DNA of 64,000 nucleotides from Todiramphus chloris collaris (lineage: Eukaryota > Chordata > Aves > Coraciiformes > Alcedinidae): positions 1,964,284 to 2,028,283 of the forward strand of contig JANVCC010000120.1 of assembly GCA_025345505.1 (NCBI GenBank), in the 5' to 3' direction. The notes below the pieces were generated by a model. The model worked only from the letters and a program-made list of their open reading frames with translations, was not told the origin of the DNA and did not search any database. Every line of letters begins with the position of its first letter. The stretch's first letter is position 1. Both the position numbers and the translations under genes were made by a program. Positions 54,843-64,000 of the stretch are shown in pieces.

Positions 54843-55239
54843 GCAGTGACTCTCGGAGGGGCACCCATCAGTCGCTGCCCCTTCAGTACACACTGTCCTG
54901 TTCAGAAGAGTCCCTGAGTTTATGTTGAAGTCCCACGGGATTTGGATGAATATTCTTGAAAATTATTTTCGGGTGGGATTTTCAGAGCCTGGAGAAGCAG
55001 ACCCTGAATGAAGAAACAGAGCAGATAAATCAAACCTCTCTTGGAAGAGTGAGAACTCATTCCCTTCTTTCTGTGCTTACACCAGACTGGTTTCCTTCCT
55101 TCCTTTTTCATTTGTAAGAATTAATGTTTGCAAGAGACTTGGCTTTATTGTGACACGTTTCTGTGCCTTGTTACCACAGAATCAAAAGGAAAATTGATCT
55201 GCAAACGAAGCTTATTAAAATAATGTCTCTTTTGCCTAG

Positions 55240-56697
<1,458 letters not shown>

Positions 56698-58073
56698 TAG
56701 AGTGCTGCAGGTGTCCTCCCAGGCAGCTCAAGGCAGGAGATCTGCTCCACGTGGCCATCTGACCAGCAGTCTGAAGGACGTGTAATAAAGAGCAGCAATC
56801 AGCAGCACTTCCCTGTGTATTCATCATTTTTAGCTGAAGTTTGCATTGGAGAAGAGCTTTAATTAATAAAAACTGCTAAACAAACAAGCAAAAAACCAAA
56901 CAGCCCTCCCTTGAGGCCATCAATGACTGAAAGGTCCAGCGACTGTTCCTCCTGGGTGCTGCAGCCCTGCTTTGGGCTCTCGGTGGTACCCCACTGGAGC
57001 AGGCTGAAGGAGTAGTGAGTTTAAACTGGTTCTCTCCTACTGGAGCGGAGTTTAAAACCAGAGGTCAGAGTCTAATACTAAAAAACTTTATCTCAGCCCG
57101 GCGAGTTTGTTTGACCTTTTCTCCCACACAAGCGGCACGAGCTTCTCATCCTGGCCAAGTAAGAGAAGTCCTTGCTTTGCTCTTGGCTCCTCTTGAATGC
57201 TGGGCCCGGATCCAACGATCTCCTCGTAATCCACTCCTGTTCCTGCTGCTTTGGGTAATGGCTGTAAACTTTTATTGCTTTCCTTTAGCGAGTACGATAT
57301 CCCTCGCAGAATAAACCCCTTTGTTGTAGCTGATAGCAAGAGGCCAGAGCCAGCCCTGGCTTTCCTGAAACACCTGATCTTTTTCTGCCCCGTTGGCACC
57401 GAACGGAGGAGAGGCCGTTGCCAAGTTTGTGCCAAAGACCCACCTGGAAAGAGTTATCAGTCTTAAAGCAACGTAAATATCTGTGTTAGCTTCCTCAGTT
57501 GTTTCACTCTATGGCATATTTGGGAGGTTAATGATTATCTTTTTAATGATTAAACTAAATAGCTGCTGTATAGTTCAAAAAGAAAAAAAAACAAAACAAA
57601 AAGAAACCAACCAAACAACAAACCTGATTTCAAGTCTTGGTTTTACTCTGGTGTAGGAGCTTGAAGGCAGGAACTGCTTTCAAACAATAAAATTAGTGTA
57701 TTTTTTGGGTCTAGGACATGAGAGCTGAAGGAGTGAACTGCTTTGTAAAGAACCATTGATAGGGGAACGGAATTGCAGGACCATGAAGCCTGTAATTTTG
57801 CATTTTCTCAATGCTTTCTACTTAAATTCCAGCATGTTTACAAGCTCAAAAAGTTTTTATTTGTTTCTTCCAGTTTCTTCTTAAAATCTAGCACCTCTGA
57901 TGCCTGGCTAGTGAGAGTAAACGGGGCTGACTGGAAAGTGCCGATGTCAGGGCTGACTGTGGGATGTCAGGGGTGTCTGCTTCGGGCAGCCCTGCAGCCA
58001 GGCCTGGGTGCTGGCTTTCTCCTTTGCGTGAGGTGGGTTGGTGATAGCCAAGCACCAGTACAGACTGGGTGAG

Positions 58074-58755
58074 CCCTGCAGAGAAGGGCTTGGGGGTGCT
58101 GGTTGATGAAGCGCTGAACGGGACCCGGCGATGTGCCTGGGAGCCCAGAAAGCCCCAGTTGTGTCCTGGGCTGCATCGAAAGCAGCGTGGGCAGCAGGTC
58201 AGGGGAGGTGGTTCTGCCCCTCTGCTCTGCTCTGGGGAGAGCCCACCTGGAGCTGTGAGTCCAGCTCTGGAGCCCCCAGCACAAGAAGGACATGGACCTG
58301 TTGGAGCTGGTCCAGAGGAGGCCACAGAGATGATCAGAGGGCTGGAGCTCATCTCCTGTGAGGACAGGCTGAGGGAGTTGGGTCTCTTCAGCCTGGAGAA
58401 GAGAAGGCTCTGGGGAGACCTTATAGTGGCCTCCAGTACCTGAAGAGGACCTGCAGGAAAGCTGGGGAGGGACCTTTTCTAAGTGATGTGGTGATAGAAT
58501 GAGGGGCAATGGTTTTAAACTAGAGCAGGGGAGATTTAGGTTGGACATTAGGAAGAAGTTTGTCACTCTGAGGCTGGTGAGACACTGGAACGGGTTGCCC
58601 AGGGCAGCAGTGGATGCTCCATCACCAGATGCGTTCAGGGTCAGGTTGGATGGGGCTCTCATGGGAGGTGTCCCTGCCCATGGCAGGGGGGTTGGAACTG
58701 GATGTGATCTTTAAGACTCCTTCCAACCCAAACCATTCTGTGACTGTATGATATC
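58074..58755 (+). repeat. CR1 retrotransposon fragment with 3' end
   Basis: GCAGAGAAGGGCTTGGGGGT, GGTTGATGAAGCGCTGAACG, GGGCAATGGTTTTAAACTAG, GGTTGGACATTAGGAAGAAG and GGAACTGGATGTGATCTTTA lead to a CCAAACCATTCTGTGACTGT tail. It is typical of the most common avian CR1 3' region. Confidence 0.93.
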
Positions 58756-59099
58756 CTCAGAGAGCTGGGGCCACCTCTGTAACCACGCTTAAACCTCCCT
58801 GCTGGGTCGCTGCTGAAGCTGCAGCTCTCCCTTGTCTCTTGGACTGGTGGATTTTGGTGGGGCAGGAGGTCCTGGTGCAGAGAGGATGGCTGGCTGCCCA
58901 CCTGGGTCATGCTGAGAGCAAGCAGGCCAGGCTGTTCAGCTTTGCTGCAGTAGCTGCTTACACCTCCAGTAAAGGCAAACAACAGGCTTGTGTTGGAAGG
59001 ATTCGGTCTTCCACTGGCTGTGACCTCTCTGTGCACAACTCTGTGAATCAGTGTCTCTTGGCACAGAGTTGTACCTCTTTGCCTAATATTTCTCCTGTG

Positions 59100-60080
59100 G
59101 TTGGAGGCCTCTAGCTCAGTGTTCCTCAGTGGTCAGGACTGGGTCTGGTGTTGTTAAACATAGTCATCAGTGACTGGGATGAAGGCACAGGGTGGACCCT
59201 CAGCCAGTTTGCTGATGATAAAGAGCTGGGAGGAGTGGCTAAGACACCAGAGCTGTGCTGCCATCCAGCGAGAGCTGGACAGGCTGGAGAGTTGGGGTGA
59301 GGGGAACCTCATGAAGTTCAACAAGGACAAGTGTAGGGCCCAGCATCTTGGGAGAAATTCTCACCTGCACCAGTACAGGAGAGGGGTGGACCTGCTGGAA
59401 GCAACTCTGCAGAGAAGGACCTGAGAGTGCTGGTGGGCAACAAGTTGCCCATGAGCCAGCAATGGGACCTTGTGGCCCAGAATGTCAGTGGCATCCTGGG
59501 GTGCATGCAGAAAAGTGTGGCCAGCAGGTCCAGGGAGGTTCTCCTCCCCCTCTGCTCTTCACTGGTGAGATCACCAGTTCTGGGCTCCCCAGTTCAAGAG
59601 AGACAGGCAACTACTGGAGAGAGTCCAGCAGAGGCTGTGAAGCTGCTGAGGGGCTGGAGCATCTCTGTGCTGGGGCAAGGCTGAGAGCCCTGGGGCTGTG
59701 CAGCTGGAGAAGAGCAGCCTGAGAGGGTAGCTGAGCAATGCTGAGCAAGAGCTGAAGGGCCCCGGGGGGTGAGAGGATGGGGACAGACTCTGCTCAGTGG
59801 TGCCCAGGGACAGGACAAGGGGCAACGGGCACAAACTGGAACCCAGGAGGTTCCATCTGAGCAGGAGGAGAAAGTTCTTTGGTGTGAGGTTGTGGGAGGC
59901 TGTGCCAGGCTGCCCAGAGAGGCTGTGGAGTCTCCTTCTCTGGAGAGATTCCCACCCCGGCTGGACCCTGCGCTGCTGGGCCACTGCTCTGGGTGCCCCT
60001 GCTGGATGGAGCAGGGGGGTGGCACCAGAGCATCTCCAGAGCTCCCTGCCAGCCCCCACCATGGTGTCACTCTGTGATGG
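59100..60080 (+). repeat. Longest CR1 fragment of the window, with reverse-transcriptase remnant
   Basis: About 1 kb. Near the 5' end, bases 59208-59219 encode Phe-Ala-Asp-Asp, the catalytic FADD box of the CR1 reverse transcriptase, preceded by Gln. In another frame RELDRLESWGEGNLMKFNKD and CRAQHLGRN follow, as in CR1 polymerases. Frameshifts (the FADD box and the downstream motif are in different frames) show that it is dead. The 3' part ends near CCACCATGGTGTCACTCTGT. It is closely related to the minus copy at 9700. Confidence 0.92.
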
Positions 60081-60817
60081 ATACCCACAGCCAGTGCCCA
60101 TGGTATTCACCATCTGGCAGTTACAGCCTGTAGCAAAGGAATCTGACTTCCAGCAGTGTAGGTTTTTTTCTGTTGGGTTGTCAGAAGGAAACATGTCCTC
60201 TACAAAAGGATGTCATTTGTGAAAGTCCCTCTCTGGGTCTGTTGGGAAGCATCCTATACTTTGAAGGGATTACAAGCAAGTGGAGCTAAAAGCAACGTTA
60301 AGAAGGGAAGGTTTTACCCACGTGTAATCTGATTAGAGATGTCAGATGGTTGCAGAAGAACGTGGCTTAGAGAAATCGAGTCATCCAGTGTTCCCAGAAC
60401 TGTGGGACCCAGCCTTGGATGGTCTGGTTCCTTGGAATTCCCTCCATGGCCCCGTGGTGTGGTTAACGGTGCCTCGCTGGTGTACCTGCAGGAGAGGGAA
60501 CTGGCCTTACTTTTTGAAACGCCAGCTGATCCTCCCAAGCCTCCCCAAACCGTGTCAGTCTCCAGGCAGTTTGCACTCTGAATGTGCTCTCAAAGAGGCT
60601 GAACTGCTCTCTTTGTACCTGCAGTTTGTAATTTCCACTTAATGCTTCTCTTAGAAGTAGTTTCTTTTCCTTTTTTCCACTTACTAGAGGCCACAGTTTA
60701 ATCCTGATACGTAGTTTAACCTCAGGTTGATAGCTGGTAGGGTTCTGCATGAGGTGACAAAAAACCAGTATTGGAGTTTTTGCTTTGTGTTTTGGAATAT
60801 CAGCCTGTGCTGTCAGC

Positions 60818-61450
60818 ACAGCATCCTCGAATGGTGGAGGTCAGAAGGGAGCTCTGGAGATCATGGAGTCCAACCCCCTGCCAGAGCAGGGTCACCCAGG
60901 GCAGCCCACACAGGAACAGAGCCAGGGGGGGCTGGAAAGGCTCCAGAGAAGGAGACTCCACAGCCTCTCTGGGCTGCCTGGGCCAGGCTCTGGCACTGGA
61001 ACAGGGAAGAAGTTTCTCCTCGTGTTGAGGTGGAACTTCCTGGGTTTCATTTTGTGACCACAACCTCTTGTCCTGTCACAGGGCACCATAAAAAAGAGCC
61101 TGGCCCCTTCCACTTGCCACCCACCCCTCATATATTTATAGACATTCATTAGATCCCTTCTCAATCTTCTCCAGGCTGAACAGCCCCAGGGCTCTCAGCC
61201 TTTCCTCACCAGAGAGATGTTCCAGTCCCTTCAGCATCCTCATAGCCTCTGTTGCACTCTCTCCAGTATTTCCCTGTCCCTCTTGACCTGGGGAGCCCAG
61301 AACTGGACACAATTCTCCAGATGTGGCCTCACCAGTGCGGAGTAGAGGGGGAGGAGAAACCTCCCTGGACCTGTGTCCACACTCTTGGTCATGCCCCCCA
61401 GGAGACCGTTGGCCTTCAGCAGCTGGAGACAGTGCAGTGAGGCTTTAGTC
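60818..61450 (-). repeat. CR1 retrotransposon fragment with 3' end
   Basis: The reversed terminus CATCCTCGAATGGTGGAGG is followed by GGAGTCCAACCCCCTGCCAG, CAGGCTGAACAGCCCCAGGG and CCAGATGTGGCCTCACCAGT, with a right border near 61440-61450. Just beyond, CCCTCTG and CAGAGGG (about 61450-61469) form a small hairpin. Confidence 0.92.
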
Positions 61451-63671
61451 CCTCTGCCTACACAGAGGGAGCTGGTGCTTCCCAGAGCTCATGCAGTGCC
61501 GGGGCTCATCTGGCCAAGGAAAGCCTGAAGTTGTGATCATTTTTGGTGGCTTTGATCCTTTTACATGCTACAGGTGGTGTGAAATGTGGTTTAGCTGGTC
61601 ACCCTGCGAGTCTTCTGGGCAAGCCCAGTCTAAAGTCTGGGTTTGCAGGCTTTGAAGAAAGTGCCATTTGAAGCAGGCAGGGGGAGAGCTCGCTGGTTTG
61701 AGTGGCTGCCTGAGTGCGGGGCTGAGACACCAACATTTACCTGACCTTTCTCCAGAAGGCGAACTCCAGGAAGATGTGGGAGGAGGTTTGAGCCAGCCCT
61801 TCCTCCTGCTTGTGATGCAGCGTGGACACGGAACGCTTGCCCGTGGTTCTGAAGCTCGAGGATATTGTCTGAGGAAGTGAACGTGGCTCAGCTGGAGTCA
61901 AGTTCCTTTGACTTGAGGGTGTAGGAATGCTCTTGGTCATGTTCTCAAGAGGATGAAAGGAGTCTCCCCAGCCACTCTTCTTCTTCCTCCCCTCTGTTGT
62001 AGCAGTAATTTTAGCTAAAGGAGCATCTTTCCAGTCTCCCTCTTGCAGTCTGTAGGTGAGCTCTGCCCAGCTGCTGGCAGAGAGGTTTGGATAGGGTGGG
62101 TTGATCTCAGCGGAAGGAAAAGGGCCCAGAGCTGCTGTGGTGTTTGGGGGTCATGTTTTGCAGCCATCAACTGCTCACAGGAGGGGAGGAGAGCACGTGG
62201 ACAACAAAACAGCAGCAGCCAGTGAAATAGTCAGCCTGGGAAGGTTTTCTTGCTAGTCGTTCTGATTTTAAAATGGATCATTGAGATGCATTTGGGAGGC
62301 ATGGAAGTCATCCCGCACATCAACCGAGCCCACGAAAAAGCCTCTGCAGAAAGAGAAATGTTGTCTTTTTTCCCTTAAGACAGGCAACCAGTAACCTGGC
62401 CACGTCCTCTGCTGGTCACCTTGGTGGAATATGTGTCAGCAGACTGGAAAAAAGAGATCCCAGCATGCAAAGGAATATGAAAATTGAAGGTTTTGGTCAA
62501 GTGTGTGCAGCTGAATTAAGTGAAAATACTGGATTGCTGATCTCTCTAGAAAAGTAAACCACACAACCAAGGATGGCTGTGCTGGACGTACCCACACCCA
62601 GCAGTGAAACAGTCCAGGGGATATTTTTTCTTTTGGTCTCCCCTCTCTTTGCTGATGTTTGTCAGGGAATGAGAGTTGCTGGAGACTCCCACTGAGCCAG
62701 TGTCCCCCAGTCCATTTTCTGGAGGTCACATTGCCCATAATTCCCTGGCTTTTCCAAAGTGAACTGTGACAGTGTAGAGCATTTGCTCCCGCTCCTGAGG
62801 ACAGATGGTGTATTAAGGAAGATTACACCCCTTGTAAGCACTCAGCTCTGCCTGAGCATGAAGTGTTGTTCAACTATGTGTTTAAATAAAGAAAAAAGGA
62901 GACTAAAAAAAAAGGTGTGTTCTGCTAGGGGTGTTTTATGGCCCTCCTGCTGTTGGGCCTAGGACAGTAATAAAGTGACTCTGGATTTCTTGTGCTCTGT
63001 TTCTCTGTAAGCTGCATGATGATACTTGGTGTATGGAGAGGCCCCAACATCTTAGGGGGTGAGCAATCCTGGGGGAAAACAGTCTGACTACGTGTTTGGC
63101 ACACAGACCATCACCCCTGGTCCCCCAAGTACTGAGTTTCCCCATCGTAAATCTGATACTGAGCCCTTACGTGGTTTTTTCCTCCCTTTGAACTTGTGAC
63201 AAGAGAAAAAAATAGAGAAACAATCTCCCATCTTTTTCTTTCATTTGTCACATTCTCTGCCTGAACAGCACAATTGCTTCTCCTGCTCAGAGAACCAGCT
63301 CTGATTTTTGCCTATAAACCCCCCAACCCCTGATTTTCTGAACTTCTTCACTTCTTGAGGGTCACAGAGTTCTTCCCCAAATTCAGGCAGAATTATTACT
63401 GCTGCTTCCGAGAGCTGAGGTAGCTCAGGTGTCTGCCCTGAAAGGAGGGCACAGATAATAGGTGTGAACACTGGGGGGGTTGGGCCTGTGTTTTTCCCAG
63501 CGAGGGGGGAGAGAAAACATTTATCACAGCGGTCTGGGAAGTCGTTCACACCTCGGAAATCACTTTTGTCAGGAAGTGGGGGTGGACGTGGCTTCTGGGG
63601 AGTTTCAGTGGCTCTTCAGCTTGTACACCCTGAAATGTTGTAATTAGAGGGGATCTTATTAATGTCTAAAT

Positions 63672-63957
63672 AGCTGAAGGGTGGGTGTCAAATAGAAGGA
63701 GCCGATCTCTCTTCTGCAGTGCCCAGCAACAGGACAAGGAATAAACGAGCATAAAAGGTTCTGCCTCAATATGAGGAGGTGCCAGAGGTGAGAGTGCCAG
63801 AGCCTGGCCCAGGCTGCTCCTTCTCTGGAGCCTTTCCAGCCCCCCTGGCTCTGTTCCTGTGTGGGCTGCCCTGGGTGACCCTGCTCTGGCAGGGGGTTGG
63901 ACTCCATCATCTCCAGAGCTTCCTTCCAACCCCACCAGTCTATGATTCTGTGATAAT
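63672..63957 (+). repeat. CR1 3' fragment with an internal deletion
   Basis: GACAAGGAATAAACGAGC, AGCCTGGCCCAGGCTGCTCC and GGGCTGCCCTGGGTGACCCT lead to a CCACCAGTCTATGATTCTGT tail. Compared with the copy at 48545, the CCAGAGAGGCTGTGGAGTC segment between GGCTGC and TCCTTCTCTGGAG is missing. Confidence 0.9.
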
Positions 63958-64000
63958 CAGAGCTGAGTGATGCTCTGCTAATGGATTGATTCAGAGAGTG

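Noticed and set aside
57275-57330. Acceptor-like TTTCCTTTAG followed by CGAGTACGATATCC in intron 7
   Set aside because: In the phase required after residue 386 it reads RVRYPSQNKPLCCS and then a stop, unrelated to PUM1; no donor fits a cassette exon.
63015-63086. Second C/D-box-like candidate (ATGATGA ... CTGA, about 70 bases)
   Set aside because: No complementary terminal stem and no clear C'/D' pair; chance occurrences of these short boxes are expected.

Overview
This is vertebrate nuclear DNA, almost certainly from a bird. Both genes are split by GT-AG introns, the 5' end of the second gene lies in a dense CpG island, and the interspersed repeats are overwhelmingly CR1 retrotransposon 3' fragments, the dominant avian LINE. 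The gene-dense, GC-rich character fits a microchromosome. No species can be named from the sequence alone.

Two protein-coding genes are present, both on the + strand and head to tail. Left (1 to about 6.9 kb): the 3' end of NKAIN1 (Na,K-ATPase-interacting protein 1). It comprises the exon encoding [15 protein letters not shown]...LQPLY, a 4.1 kb intron filled with a CR1 copy pair and a 10-bp-unit minisatellite, and a last exon with only 10 coding bases (completing T-S-G-stop) followed by a repeat-rich 3' UTR. Centre (about 6.9 to 18.3 kb): intergenic DNA with CR1 copies, minisatellites and a few AT-rich islets that could be regulatory. Right (18.3 kb to the end): the CpG-island promoter, non-coding exon 1 and first six coding exons of PUM1 (Pumilio 1). 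These give 1158 coding bases (386 codons) with all phases consistent, ending at the donor after ...DYNSQQQ. The RNA-binding PUF repeats lie beyond the window.

The PUM1 promoter region holds two ZNF143-like motifs in inverted orientation, a YY1-like site in exon 1 that overlaps a four-codon upstream ORF, and a third ZNF143-like motif in intron 1. The introns carry about 14 CR1 fragments in both orientations, an LTR-like block near 30.2-30.7 kb, and a pair of inverted ~0.13-0.22 kb arms at 41.9-42.1 and 46.2-46.4 kb that share the same CR1 junction.

No unknown protein system, RNA gene, CRISPR array or operon is supported. The long open frames without exon structure come from GC-rich or tandem-repeat DNA. 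The more interesting signals are regulatory or repeat-structural and are listed as findings with tests. Comparisons with mammalian proteins are from memory and were not checked by alignment.
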